Under the pieces are notes generated by a model. That model made no database searches. It saw only the letters and a list, made by a program, of their open reading frames with translations, and had not been told where the DNA came from. Positions 17,513 to 26,501 of a stretch of DNA of 64,000 bases are shown one piece after another. The position numbers and the translations under genes are program-made. This DNA comes from Mucilaginibacter_A sp964236465 (GTDB taxonomy: Bacteria > Bacteroidota > Bacteroidia > Sphingobacteriales > Sphingobacteriaceae): assembly GCA_964236465.1 (NCBI GenBank), contig CAXSBZ010000008.1, positions 1 through 64,000 on the forward strand, given 5' to 3'. How positions within the stretch are numbered: the first letter of the stretch is position 1; each line of letters begins with the position of its first letter.

Positions 17513-18703
17513 TTACAAGATGCTTCTTTTGATACCTAATTCTAAGCCCCGTAATTCTGCCAGTCCTTTCATCCTGCCCAAAACCGAATAGCCCGGATAA
17601 GTATCATAATTAAAATCATCCAAAATTTTATGTCCGTGGTCCGGCCGCATCGGAATTGCAACATCCTGACGGCAAGATTTTTCACGTTTTTGTTGTTCCA
17701 GAATAATATTTTTCATCACAGCATACATATCCGTGCTGCCACCCAAATGGTTTGCTTCGTAAAAGCTGCCATCAACTTCTCGCTGCACATTCCGCAGATG
17801 TAGAAAATGAATGTGTGAACCCAAACGCTCTACCATTCCCGGCAAATCATTATCTCCGCGGGCACCCAAAGAACCGGTACAAAAAGTCAAACCATTGCTT
17901 GGCGAAGGTGCAGCATTAACCAAATCAGTTAAGTTCTGTTCTGTAGAAACCACTCTGGGCAAACCCAAAATCGGAAACGGCGGATCATCCGGGTGGATAC
18001 ACATTTTTATGCCAATTTCTGCTGCTGTCGGAATGATTGCACGCAAAAAATAAGCTAAATTTTCTTTTAATTTCTGCGCATCCGTTTGTGCATATTTTTG
18101 CAGATGGCCGCGAAATTCTTCAATCGTATAAACATCGGTTGTTCCGGGCAAACCGGCCATCACATTTTTAATCAATTGCGCTTTTTCTTCGGCATTCAAA
18201 CTGTCCAGATAATTTTTTGCCGCCTGCTGTTGTTCCGCAGAAAAATCTGTGAAAGCAGCTTCCCGCTTCAAAATATACAAGTCAAAAGCAGCAACAGCCG
18301 GTGCATGATAGCGCAGTGCCGAAGCTTGGTTGGGCAAACGGAAATCCAGGTTGGTACGTGTCCAATCCAGCACCGGCATAAAATTATAACAAACCGTTTT
18401 GATGTTTTCTGCAGAAAGGTTTTTGAGCGACCGGATGTATTTTTCAATATATTCATCGCGCGCTTCCGAAGCTGTTTTGATGCTTTCGTGGATATTTACA
18501 CTTTCTACAACAGACCAGCGCAAACCGGCATCTTCAATTATTTTTTTTCGGTTGTTGATTTCTGCCCTGCCCCACTCCTCGCCCGCCTTGATGTGATGCA
18601 AAGCGTTCACAATCCCGGTGGCACCCGTTTGCCGGATGGCGGTTAGCGTAACCGGATCAGACGGGCCGAACCAGCGGAAAGTTTGTTCTAAATCGGCAAT
18701 CAT
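17513..18703 (-). CDS. uxuA: Mannonate dehydratase
   Basis: 396 residues; dehydrates D-mannonate to 2-keto-3-deoxy-D-gluconate in glucuronate breakdown. The TIM-barrel family motifs are evident: TFRWFGPSDPVTL at the N-terminus, the metal-ligand stretches MCIHPDDPPFPI and FCTGSLGARGDNDLP, and HFLHLRNVQRE. The last residues GIKRSIL come from a dispersed-motif copy running across the 3' end (17519-17536), so the C-terminal tail seems shaped by it. No other glucuronate gene is adjacent. Confidence 0.95.
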   Translation of the reverse strand: MIADLEQTFRWFGPSDPVTLTAIRQTGATGIVNALHHIKAGEEWGRAEINNRKKIIEDAGLRWSVVESVNIHESIKTASEARDEYIEKYIRSLKNLSAENIKTVCYNFMPVLDWTRTNLDFRLPNQASALRYHAPAVAAFDLYILKREAAFTDFSAEQQQAAKNYLDSLNAEEKAQLIKNVMAGLPGTTDVYTIEEFRGHLQKYAQTDAQKLKENLAYFLRAIIPTAAEIGIKMCIHPDDPPFPILGLPRVVSTEQNLTDLVNAAPSPSNGLTFCTGSLGARGDNDLPGMVERLGSHIHFLHLRNVQREVDGSFYEANHLGGSTDMYAVMKNIILEQQKREKSCRQDVAIPMRPDHGHKILDDFNYDTYPGYSVLGRMKGLAELRGLELGIKRSIL

Positions 18704-19272
18704 ATTTAAAAAGTATTTTCAGCATAATTACTGCAATTTTTTGACCGATAAAAACAGTACATCATTTTCTCGCAGGAATATTTTTTTTTCCAAGGTAAAA
18801 AATTTCAAGCAGTTAGTTATTTACTAATATTTCGGAATTTTTAAGCCAACCGTTTTCCGGCGATGTTTCCTTCAGTTTTAAAATCAACACAAAAACCTTT
18901 TTTAAAACGCAGCTGGTAAATGCTGATATGGTTTTCAATATAGTCCACTTGTTGGGTTCTACATAAGTGGCCGGACAAGCTACTGATGCAAATGGTACAA
19001 ATTTTTTTAGGAGAACCAACGATAGAAAATATTAAATAAAAATAGTAATAATTAGTTTTAATACTATTTACAAAAATTTTGATTTCACAGGAAAGAGTTT
19101 TGAGCCTAAATTATTTGAAAGTGAATGGTGATGTTTAAGTATTTTTTTGCTGAAGAAGGTTTCTGCTATTAAGGAGAAAATAAGCAATACTGTTTTTATC
19201 GGTATAAATTCAGAATTCCTCCGCAGAAAAATTTAAAATAAGCTATATTTGGCTTCAGCTTTTTTAAGAAAA
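18704..19272. other. Long intergenic region before tRNA-Leu
   Basis: About 570 AT-rich bases without a credible gene. It holds two copies of the sister motif: CCGATAAAAACAGTAC (18745-18760) and ATACTGTTTTTATCGG (19187-19202), inverted with respect to each other. A short open stretch at 18817-18966 on the plus strand lacks a start codon. It has a plausible composition (SGDVSFSFKINTKTFFKTQL) and could be a gene remnant, but this is weak. Confidence 0.5.
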
Positions 19273-19356
19273 GCCCGGGTGGCGAAATTGGTAGACGCAC
19301 CACTTTGAGGGGGTGGCGTCCGAAAGGATGTAGCGGTTCGAATCCGCTTCCGGGCA
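19273..19356 (+). tRNA. tRNA-Leu (anticodon GAG)
   Basis: An 84-base cloverleaf with acceptor stem GCCCGGG/TCCGGGC, the leucine-type long variable arm, and T-loop GGTTCGAATCC. The anticodon stem CCACT/GGTGG encloses loop TTGAGGG, giving anticodon GAG. It is convergent with the phosphodiesterase gene, ending 11 bases before that gene's stop. Confidence 0.95.
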
Positions 19357-19367
19357 CAAAAACACGT

Positions 19368-20129
19368 TTAGATTTCCAGTTGCAAACCATCGTAAGCCAG
19401 TTGAATATGCGCTGGCAATTCCGTAGAAACATCTTGATATTTTCCTAAACGATGGCTGATATGGGTGAAATATGTCATCTCCGCCCCTATTTTTTCGGCA
19501 AAATTTATCGCCTCACTCAACGTAAAATGCGAAAGATGTTTTTCCTTTTGCAGCGCATTGATTACTAAGATTTTACTGCCTTTTATCTTTTCCGTTTCTG
19601 TTGCTGATACTGTTTTTGCATCGGTAATATAGGTGAAATCATGAATGCGGAAACCCAGTACCGGTAATTTGTAATGCAAAACTTCAATCGGAATAAACGG
19701 GATTCCGGTAGCTATAAAAGGTTCTAAATCAATAGTTTTTAGGTTGATTTGTGGGATTCCGGGATATTGGTAATCGCTGAAAATATAGGAGAATTCGCGC
19801 TTTAATGCAGCTTGCACCCGCAAATTAGCATAAACATCAATGGCCGAATTTTGGAAATAGTTGAACGCTCGGATGTCATCCAAACCGGCAGTATGGTCTT
19901 TGTGTTCATGGGTAAAAACGACGGCTTCCAGATGTTTTACCTGTGCCCGCAGCATCTGGAAGCGGAAATCCGGCCCAGTATCAATCACCACATTTTTTCC
20001 TTTTTCTTCAATTAATATGGACGAACGCAATCGCTTATCGTGCGGATCATCCGAAGTGCAAACCGCACAATTGCAGGCAATCATGGGCACGCCCTGCGAA
20101 GTTCCGGTCCCTAAAAAAGTAATACGCAC
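19368..20129 (-). CDS. MBL-fold cyclic phosphate phosphodiesterase, PhnP-like
   Basis: 253 residues starting MRITFLGTGTSQGVPMI. The metallo-beta-lactamase motif THEHKDH supplies metal ligands, and CNCAVCTSDD is the cysteine zinc-binding loop of the PhnP group. Later histidines occur in VLHYKLPVLGF and THISHRLG. PhnP hydrolyses phosphoribosyl 1,2-cyclic phosphate, but Bacteroidota homologues outside phn operons are of unproven substrate; no phn genes occur here. Partial sister-motif sequence at 19606-19622 encodes KTVSA. Confidence 0.85.
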   Translation of the reverse strand: MRITFLGTGTSQGVPMIACNCAVCTSDDPHDKRLRSSILIEEKGKNVVIDTGPDFRFQMLRAQVKHLEAVVFTHEHKDHTAGLDDIRAFNYFQNSAIDVYANLRVQAALKREFSYIFSDYQYPGIPQINLKTIDLEPFIATGIPFIPIEVLHYKLPVLGFRIHDFTYITDAKTVSATETEKIKGSKILVINALQKEKHLSHFTLSEAINFAEKIGAEMTYFTHISHRLGKYQDVSTELPAHIQLAYDGLQLEI

Positions 20130-20147
20130 TCTATTTATTTAGATGTG

Positions 20148-20280
20148 AATTGATAATACAAATTCTGCAAAAATATCCTTTCAAAATTTAAGCCGATAAA
20201 AGAAGCATCTGCTTTTTAAATTGATAATACAGATTCTGCGAAAAATGTTCTTTTTAATTTTAGGTCGATAAAAGAAGCAT
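20148..20280 (+). repeat. Tandem direct repeat, two 62-base units each ending in the motif
   Basis: Unit 1 (20148-20209) and unit 2 (20219-20280) both begin AATTGATAATACA(A/G)ATTCTG and end with CGATAAAAGAAGCAT. The interior is diverged but alignable. It fills the gap between the phosphodiesterase and the lolA-like gene, which are on the same strand. The whole unit, not just the motif, is duplicated. Confidence 0.8.
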
Positions 20281-20287
20281 TCGTATT

Positions 20288-20974
20288 TCAACGTAAATCC
20301 ACCACTTCTGCACCGGGATAGTTTTTTTTGTTGAAGCCGAAAACAGCATCAGAACCGGTATAATTTGTTGCTGCCGAACTCAGAATATAAGTATAACGGC
20401 TGCCATTTTTATCATAAATCGCGGCACTGTAGATCTCGTTTCTGGCTTTGCTAATGAGCAATCGAATTTTGAAAAACGGCTTTTTGGTATCAACTGGCGT
20501 CAGCTCAATTTGCTGATAAATTTGTCCTTGCTGCTTCACTTCTCCGGTAAATAAATATTTGTAGCCTTTCTCGTAAATGGTAAAAACCTGCGCCGGATTA
20601 AGCGATTGCGAACCGTTATCAGCATCATTAATCTGAATTTCGTTGTTCTTTTTCTCGTAAGTCCACTGCGTTTTGCCGTCGCTGATAATCTCTTGTTCAA
20701 CCGTTTTCGTCGAACCGGAACCGTTGTAAACTGTCAAATGAAACTTATTGGTCTTCGGACTTGCCAGGATCATGCCGCTTTGTTTGTAGCTTTTAATGTT
20801 TTCCTGCGGATTATCCAGGACATAACTGAAATCAGATTTAATGGCCGAAAAGGATCGGTATTTTTTACTCACGCCATCCAGAATTACTTTTGCTTTCGGA
20901 TCATTTTGTGCTTGTGAAGCAGAAATCCCTGCCCAAAAAAGTAAGGTAAAAACAGCTATTTTGTTAAGAATCAT
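20288..20974 (-). CDS. lolA: LolA-like outer-membrane lipoprotein carrier
   Basis: 228 residues with signal peptide MILNKIAVFTLLFWAGISASQA. The mature part fits the LolA fold: a helix (AKVILDGVSKKYRSFSAIKSDF) followed by a continuous antiparallel sheet. LolA ferries lipoproteins through the periplasm from LolCDE to the outer membrane. It lies 4 bases downstream of ftsK on the same strand; lolA downstream of ftsK is a widespread arrangement, which supports the call. Confidence 0.85.
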   Translation of the reverse strand: MILNKIAVFTLLFWAGISASQAQNDPKAKVILDGVSKKYRSFSAIKSDFSYVLDNPQENIKSYKQSGMILASPKTNKFHLTVYNGSGSTKTVEQEIISDGKTQWTYEKKNNEIQINDADNGSQSLNPAQVFTIYEKGYKYLFTGEVKQQGQIYQQIELTPVDTKKPFFKIRLLISKARNEIYSAAIYDKNGSRYTYILSSAATNYTGSDAVFGFNKKNYPGAEVVDLR

Positions 20975-20978
20975 ACAG

Positions 20979-23663
20979 TTATTTTGGATTGATGGTACTT
21001 AAAAACTGCTCCAGCGCATAATCATCCGGCAGTAAAACTTCCCGTGCTTTGCTTCCTTCAAATGGCCCGACTACGCCTGCAGCCTCTAATTGGTCAATGA
21101 TCCTGCCGGCACGGTTATAACCCAATTTCAGTTTCCGTTGGATCAATGATGTAGAACCTTGCTGGTGCATCACAATTAATTTGGCTGCTTCTTCAAACAA
21201 CGGATCGCGGTCGCTGGCATCAAACTCTTTCTGGTTGCTTTCTCCGCCTTCACTCACAAATTCCGGCAGCAAAAATGCCGAAGGATAGCCGCGCTGATTG
21301 CCGATAAAATCAGAAACCCTTTCCACTTCCGGCGTATCTACAAATGGGCATTGCAACCGGATCAGATCATTTCCGGTGGATAACAGCATATCGCCGCGGC
21401 CAATCAGCTGATCAGCACCACCGGCATCCAGAATAGTGCGCGAATCAATTTTTGATAAAACCCTGAAAGCCAGCCGCGCCGGGAAATTCGCTTTAATTGT
21501 ACCCGTAATAATATTGACCGACGGCCGTTGCGTAGCGATCACCAAATGAATGCCAACCGCCCGCGCCAACTGCGCCAAACGGGCAATCGGCGTTTCTACT
21601 TCCTTGCCGGCGGTCATCATTAAATCGGCAAATTCATCCACAATCAGCACGATAAACGGCAGGAAACGATGGCCATCGGTTGGCACTAATTTCCGGTTCA
21701 CAAACTTTAGATTGTATTCTTTCAGGTTCCGAACCTGTGCATCTTTCAACAGGTCATACCGCTGATCCATTTCGATACAAAGTGAATTTAAAGTGTTGAT
21801 CACCTTTTTGGTATCGGTAATAATTGCATCAGCTTCATCAGGCAACTTGGCCAGAAAATGACGTTCAATTTTACGGAACAAAGTTAGCTCTACTTTCTTC
21901 GGATCAACCAACACAAATTTAAGCTGAGAAGGATGCTTGCTGTACAACAGCGAAATCAAAATCGCATTGATACCAACTGATTTTCCCTGGCCGGTTGCCC
22001 CAGCTACCAGCAAGTGCGGCATTTTGGCGAGATCGGCAATATAAACTTCGTTGGAAATAGTTTTGCCCAGCGCAATCGGCAAATCCATTGTGGTATTTTG
22101 AAATTTTTCGGTTTCCAAAATAGAACGCATGGAAACCACTTCCGAATGCTGGTTGGGCACTTCAATCCCGATAGTCCCTTTTCCAGGCATCGGCGCAATA
22201 ATTCGGATGCCTAAAGCAGCCAGGCTCAAGGCAATATCATCTTCCAAATTTTTGATTTTGGAAATACGCACGCCAGGAGCCGGAATAATCTCGTACAAAG
22301 TAACTGTTGGCCCAACCGTCGCCTTAATTTTATCAATCTCAATGTTGTAATGGTTCAGCGTTTCAACAATTTTATCCTTGTTGGCTTCCAGTTCTTCGTT
22401 GCTCACCTGGATTTTGTTCGGGCCGTAGTTTTCCAGCAGTTCCAGCGTTGGTTTTTTGTAGGATGACAGGTCAAGCTCAGGATCGTACAAACCAAATTCT
22501 TCCACCAGTTTATTGGCAGTTGTTTCTACAATCGGTTTTTCGATGGTGAAAACCGGCTCATTATCAAATTCTTCTTCTTCAACAATTTCAAGTTCAGGTT
22601 CCGGGTTGAGGGTTATCGGCTGAAAAACTTCTGTCAGCGGGATTTTTTTTTGAATGTTCAGCGGCTCAGGAGAAGTTTTATTTTGAATTTTAAATTCATA
22701 ATCCGTCGCCACTATTTCTTCCTGCAATGCTGTTTTTACCGGGTAATTTTGTGTGAGTTTGGCGGTTGGTGCAACAGTTATTTCTTCTTCACTTTCGTTG
22801 GATAAAATGGTATTTGCAGAAAAATCCTGCATCATTTTCGGGGCCGGGATTTCCGGTTCTTCTTGGCCAGTCAATACTGTTTTTATCGGGTAATTTTGGG
22901 CGAATTTTGATCCGGCAACGGCTTCTTCATCCGTTAAAGGAACTTCGCCCGGCGTGGTATCCGGTTTGGTTTTACGCTCCGGAAGTTTGAAATCTATGTT
23001 GTAAACGATGATTAAAAAGCTCAACGCCGCAAAAATCAGCAAGCCGGCAGTTCCGGCGGCCCCGATTTGTGCATCGAGCAAACGGTTGGTCCAGAAACCA
23101 AATTCGCCTTCCAAAAAATGCGGTGTGTCCGTCATCCAGCTATGAAAAAAACCAATGGCAACCGAGAAAAAAAGGATGCCAAAAAAAGCATAGCCCAACG
23201 TTTTCCCAACGGCAAACAACTTCACTTTAAACAGCAATCGATAGCCGATCACCAAAAAAACAACGATAAAAATAAAGGAAGCCAGGCCAAACCACTCATA
23301 AATAAACTGGTGCGAAAGCAGTGCGCCCAGCTTGCCCAGCCAGTTTTGCACAATTGGGTTGGTTACGCCACTATCTTGCAGTTCTTGCGGTGTTTTCCAG
23401 AAATTGCTCCAGCCGCCATTGGCTTCCAGCACATAGCTTTGGTCGTCCTGCCAGGTAAATAAATAGGATGTGAATGCAATTAAAAAATACAGGCAGATGA
23501 TCAGGAAAAACAAACCGGCAATTTTGACAATCCGGCCGTCCATCAAATTAAAAGCGGGCAGCTCGGGTTTGGCTTTTTTGTTTTTGGGGAACATAAACGG
23601 TGCCCCGGATTTATTTTCTTCCTTTAAAGTGGTGTTCTTAAACTGATTTCCTTTTGGAGGCAT
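20979..23663 (-). CDS. ftsK: DNA translocase FtsK/SpoIIIE
   Basis: 894 residues. Four N-terminal membrane helices (to about residue 215), an acidic disordered linker (215-390), then the motor. The alpha/beta ATPase has Walker A GATGQGKSVG near residue 555 and Walker B IVLIVDEFADLM. The C-terminal gamma winged helix spans QGSTSLIQRKLKLGYNRAG onward. It pumps chromosomal DNA and activates dimer resolution at the septum. The linker holds three related peptides (AKFAQNYPIKTVL, PKMMQDFSANTIL, AKLTQNYPVKTAL), two of which contain the sister dispersed motif. Confidence 0.95.
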   Translation of the reverse strand: MPPKGNQFKNTTLKEENKSGAPFMFPKNKKAKPELPAFNLMDGRIVKIAGLFFLIICLYFLIAFTSYLFTWQDDQSYVLEANGGWSNFWKTPQELQDSGVTNPIVQNWLGKLGALLSHQFIYEWFGLASFIFIVVFLVIGYRLLFKVKLFAVGKTLGYAFFGILFFSVAIGFFHSWMTDTPHFLEGEFGFWTNRLLDAQIGAAGTAGLLIFAALSFLIIVYNIDFKLPERKTKPDTTPGEVPLTDEEAVAGSKFAQNYPIKTVLTGQEEPEIPAPKMMQDFSANTILSNESEEEITVAPTAKLTQNYPVKTALQEEIVATDYEFKIQNKTSPEPLNIQKKIPLTEVFQPITLNPEPELEIVEEEEFDNEPVFTIEKPIVETTANKLVEEFGLYDPELDLSSYKKPTLELLENYGPNKIQVSNEELEANKDKIVETLNHYNIEIDKIKATVGPTVTLYEIIPAPGVRISKIKNLEDDIALSLAALGIRIIAPMPGKGTIGIEVPNQHSEVVSMRSILETEKFQNTTMDLPIALGKTISNEVYIADLAKMPHLLVAGATGQGKSVGINAILISLLYSKHPSQLKFVLVDPKKVELTLFRKIERHFLAKLPDEADAIITDTKKVINTLNSLCIEMDQRYDLLKDAQVRNLKEYNLKFVNRKLVPTDGHRFLPFIVLIVDEFADLMMTAGKEVETPIARLAQLARAVGIHLVIATQRPSVNIITGTIKANFPARLAFRVLSKIDSRTILDAGGADQLIGRGDMLLSTGNDLIRLQCPFVDTPEVERVSDFIGNQRGYPSAFLLPEFVSEGGESNQKEFDASDRDPLFEEAAKLIVMHQQGSTSLIQRKLKLGYNRAGRIIDQLEAAGVVGPFEGSKAREVLLPDDYALEQFLSTINPK
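22727..22890 (-). repeat. Two sister-motif copies inside the FtsK linker
   Basis: ATGCTGTTTTTACCGGG (22727-22743) and ATACTGTTTTTATCGGG (22874-22890). Read in the gene's direction they encode YPVKTAL and YPIKTVL, near residues 307 and 258, both in the disordered linker. Confidence 0.8.
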
Positions 23664-23804
23664 TTACGATCAACAGGTTAATTCTGCACAACAAAGTTAA
23701 AATATTTGGAAGCAGAAGCGTATATCTTTAAGTTTTAATTAAACAAACAACTCCTTATTTCCAGCGAAATTATTTAGAATTACTTTGTTGCCAATGGTTT
23801 TACA

Positions 23805-23819
23805 ATGCTTCTTTTACGG
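23805..23819 (-). repeat. Dispersed motif upstream of ftsK
   Basis: ATGCTTCTTTTACGG lies in the 176-base gap between ftsK and the upstream pspC-like gene, both on the minus strand. Nothing else was recognised in the gap. Confidence 0.65.
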
Positions 23820-23839
23820 ACAAAATTTGATTAAGATAT

Positions 23840-24061
23840 TTAAAGATCGGTAACGCGGTTGCCGGCCCGTTTGATGTAGTTGCGAAAATCAAGCACGATG
23901 CCAGCGAAGAAGTAAAATATCAGCGGAAAACCAACCGCCAGAAAAGATAAATAAATAAAAAAAAGCCTGATTTTGGCTATCGAAATATGGAAATGCTCGC
24001 CCAAATACGTGCAAACGCCAAAAGAATATCTTTCAAAAAAGGTTAAGATCCGTTGCAACAT
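23840..24061 (-). CDS. PspC-domain small membrane protein
   Basis: 73 residues: MLQRILTFFERYSFGVCTYL, then one or two hydrophobic helices (RLFFIYLSFLAVGFPLIFYF), then a basic tail. This is the layout of a stand-alone PspC domain (phage-shock-protein C family), which senses or buffers inner-membrane stress in other bacteria. It starts inside the 3' end of the DUF2851 gene (29-base overlap), suggesting translational coupling. The role here is inferred from family only. Confidence 0.8.
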   Translation of the reverse strand: MLQRILTFFERYSFGVCTYLGEHFHISIAKIRLFFIYLSFLAVGFPLIFYFFAGIVLDFRNYIKRAGNRVTDL

Positions 24062-25349
24062 ATCCGTTTGATTTTAAAAGTTTATGGCCGATCCCGCATT
24101 CCAAACAACGTTTTGGGTTGCAAAACCCGTTCTTTAATTCGATCAAAGCCTGGGAATTGCCCGCAGAACCAACTTTTATTCCTACTGAGATAAAACTACT
24201 AATTATAAAATTGTTTTCGCAAGGTAAATTTTCTAAAAGTAAAACCGCTTTATCCCGATGGGTTTCGGATTGATTTTCATTCCCAAAAGCAAACAGCATG
24301 ACGGCTACGGTATTGATCAAAATATTTTCTACGGAAGCCCGGCCGAGAAGTTTGGAACAGCTTTTTGACAGTTTACCAAACTGATAATGCTCCTGCCAGT
24401 AAGCCGACGGATTGATGCCGGTAAAAACAGCATCCAACTTTTCTACGTTTTCGGTTTGCATAATTTCGGCCAGAAATCTATTGTTTCGGTGCATCAACGC
24501 AGCAAACTGCGCAATCCGGATGGTTGGAAAATTGGGTGGCCGCAAACGCAGGAATTTCCAAAGATGTTTTTCCACCGAAACCAAATTATATTTTTGTTTT
24601 AAAAAAGCATACTCTTTTTGCAGGGATAAAAAGTACGTATCCGAAATTTCGTCATTCAAAAAACCGGCCTGGCCAAAAAGCAGTGCTTCGGTTTGCAATA
24701 AGCTATTCGCATGTTTGGCCAAAATCGGCAGCGGCAAGGATTTGGCCAGCAACTCAAAAGGCAAAGCATTCACCTTAAAACCAAAATTTGCAGCCAGCAG
24801 CTGATAAAAAGTTTCTTCCCAGTTGCCTTTCAGCAAAGTCAAAACTTCCTTTACGCGTGCCGATTTTTCTTCCAGCCGCTGGATCAGCATTCGGTCGAGC
24901 CAGTTTTGCACCGTCAGCTCATCCACATAATGAATAATTTTTTCGCAGGGAAAAGCCACTTGTTCGGCAAACATCAGCTTTTGATACCGAAGCAAAAGTT
25001 CTTCCGGGATGCGGTCTTCCAAAACCAAAACCGGCATTTGCAAACCAGCTTCGTTCCAAATTTCGACATCGTTTTTATAAATTACATGCAAAATGACGTT
25101 GTTGTAAGCGGCATCATTACTGTGATTGTGCCGTGTCCAATCCGAAGCGCGGATATGGATTTCTACATTTCCAACCCAAAGCGTATCGCCGATTTTGATT
25201 TTTGCCTGCTGAAAATCCGGGCCGGAATGGTGGTGGTGCAAACCCGGAGAAAGGATTTGCAACGTTTCGCCCTTTGCTGTGGCAATTTCGTGCTTATTAT
25301 AAAGGCGAAATTTCCAGATGTAATGCAAAAAATCCTCAGCAAAAACCAT
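24033..25349 (-). CDS. DUF2851 family protein
   Basis: A 438-residue cytoplasmic protein recognised as the Bacteroidota-specific DUF2851 family by its N-terminus (MVFAEDFLHYIWKFRLYN), the SPGLHHHHSGPDFQQAKIKI segment with GNVEIHI, and the C-terminal cysteine cluster CNPKRCLECGIG. The histidine- and acid-rich N-terminal part hints at a nuclease-like or metal-binding fold, but no function is established. It overlaps the pspC-like gene downstream. A sister-motif copy at 24418-24435 lies antisense in the gene. Confidence 0.85.
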   Translation of the reverse strand: MVFAEDFLHYIWKFRLYNKHEIATAKGETLQILSPGLHHHHSGPDFQQAKIKIGDTLWVGNVEIHIRASDWTRHNHSNDAAYNNVILHVIYKNDVEIWNEAGLQMPVLVLEDRIPEELLLRYQKLMFAEQVAFPCEKIIHYVDELTVQNWLDRMLIQRLEEKSARVKEVLTLLKGNWEETFYQLLAANFGFKVNALPFELLAKSLPLPILAKHANSLLQTEALLFGQAGFLNDEISDTYFLSLQKEYAFLKQKYNLVSVEKHLWKFLRLRPPNFPTIRIAQFAALMHRNNRFLAEIMQTENVEKLDAVFTGINPSAYWQEHYQFGKLSKSCSKLLGRASVENILINTVAVMLFAFGNENQSETHRDKAVLLLENLPCENNFIISSFISVGIKVGSAGNSQALIELKNGFCNPKRCLECGIGHKLLKSNGYVATDLNLF

Positions 25350-25432
25350 TTAAAGAATTGTTTATTTCTTTAAAGGTAGAAAAATTATTTTATAGTTAAT
25401 GGATAATAGTTGATAGCCAAAAGCTAAAATCA

Positions 25433-25565
25433 ATGCTTCTTTTATCGGTATAAAAATGGGTTTGTCATCCTGAACTTGTTTCAGGATCCCTCATGCAAGA
25501 TCATAAATATTTAGTGGGATGCCGAAACAAGTTCGGCATGACAACGACCAATACTTCTTTTATCG
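25433..25565. repeat. REP-like palindromic repeat flanked by motif copies (copy 2)
   Basis: TGTCATCCTGAACTTGTTTC (from 25464) and GGGATGCCGAAACAAGTT (from 25516) form two hairpins, CCTGAAC..CAGG and TGCCGAAC-type, ending with GGCATGAC at 25543. The block is flanked by direct dispersed-motif copies at 25433-25448 and 25550-25565, as in the copy at 17336-17480. It lies between the DUF2851 and DUF47 genes. Confidence 0.8.
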
Positions 25566-25576
25566 GCATAAAATTG

Positions 25577-26224
25577 TTATCCGTTTTTAATCATGATGGA
25601 TTCTACCACTTTCACCACGTCTTTGCACATATCGGTAGCGGTTTCTAGCCCGAGCAAAATTTCCTGGTATTTAATCATTTGGATCGGATCTTTTTCATAG
25701 TCAAAAAGATCTGCAACTGCCTTATTATAAACATGGTCCGCTTTGGTTTCGATAGCATAGATCGACTCGCAATATCCTGTAATGGTTTCCACGTTTTCAA
25801 TATCTTTCAACTCATTGATCAGTTTTTGCAACTCAAAAGCGGCTTCTAGGATCAAATCGGCCAGCAGCTGCATTGGTTTGGTAAATTCCGTCAATCCGTA
25901 TAAAAACATGCGGTTGGCTGATTCATGGATGTAATCGGCCACATCATCAATAGAAGAAGTTAGTGCATGGATATCTTCACGATCAAACGGCGTAATGAAG
26001 TTTTTGCTAAGTTCTACATTGATATGGTGCGTAATATCATCGCCAACATTCTCCAGCCGGTCTATTTTTTGAAAAAGGTCTTTTGTGTTGATAGAAGTCG
26101 CATCGTTCACTTCTTTTTTAAGCAGTTCGGCCATCAAAACCACATTTTGAGTTGCATGATCAAACAGTGGGAAAAAAAGTTTTTTTCCGCGTGGCGTAAA
26201 ATATTGTACAAGCGTGCTGAACAT
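25577..26224 (-). CDS. DUF47 / PhoU-like phosphate transport regulator
   Basis: 215 residues of all-helical PhoU-like architecture: starts MFSTLVQYFTPRGKKLFFPL, with acidic helix motifs DRLENVGDDITHHINVEL and YAIETKADHVYNKAV. DUF47 proteins usually work with PiT-type phosphate permeases. No pit gene adjoins it here within the window, which is slightly unusual. It is divergent from the RND operon. Confidence 0.88.
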   Translation of the reverse strand: MFSTLVQYFTPRGKKLFFPLFDHATQNVVLMAELLKKEVNDATSINTKDLFQKIDRLENVGDDITHHINVELSKNFITPFDREDIHALTSSIDDVADYIHESANRMFLYGLTEFTKPMQLLADLILEAAFELQKLINELKDIENVETITGYCESIYAIETKADHVYNKAVADLFDYEKDPIQMIKYQEILLGLETATDMCKDVVKVVESIMIKNG

Positions 26225-26332
26225 TTCCTCGGGTTTTAATGGTTTTTTTAAAGGTAGTACAGTGATGTTAAGAAATTGTTAACAGATCTGCATTGTTGAT
26301 ATTTAATCCATCACTACGACACCAATTTTTGC

Positions 26333-26348
26333 CCGATAAAAACAGTAT
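26333..26348 (+). repeat. Sister dispersed motif in the DUF47/TolC divergent promoter region
   Basis: CCGATAAAAACAGTAT in the 277-base gap (26225-26501) between divergent genes. No other site was recognised with confidence in the gap. Confidence 0.65.
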
Positions 26349-26501
26349 TTGGATATGGTTTCAGCAACAAAATAATAAAGTTGTTACAAATCACTTACCG
26401 GCGCACAACTATATTTGCAAGGTCGGAAAACGCATACAGTTGATATTAATTTTTCATTTCCGGCCATTTTTTGTATCTGTTTTATATCATCATAACTGCA
26501 C

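Noticed and set aside
18813..19019. 68-codon minus-strand frame before tRNA-Leu
   Set aside because: No recognisable family, no start context, AT-rich non-coding composition.
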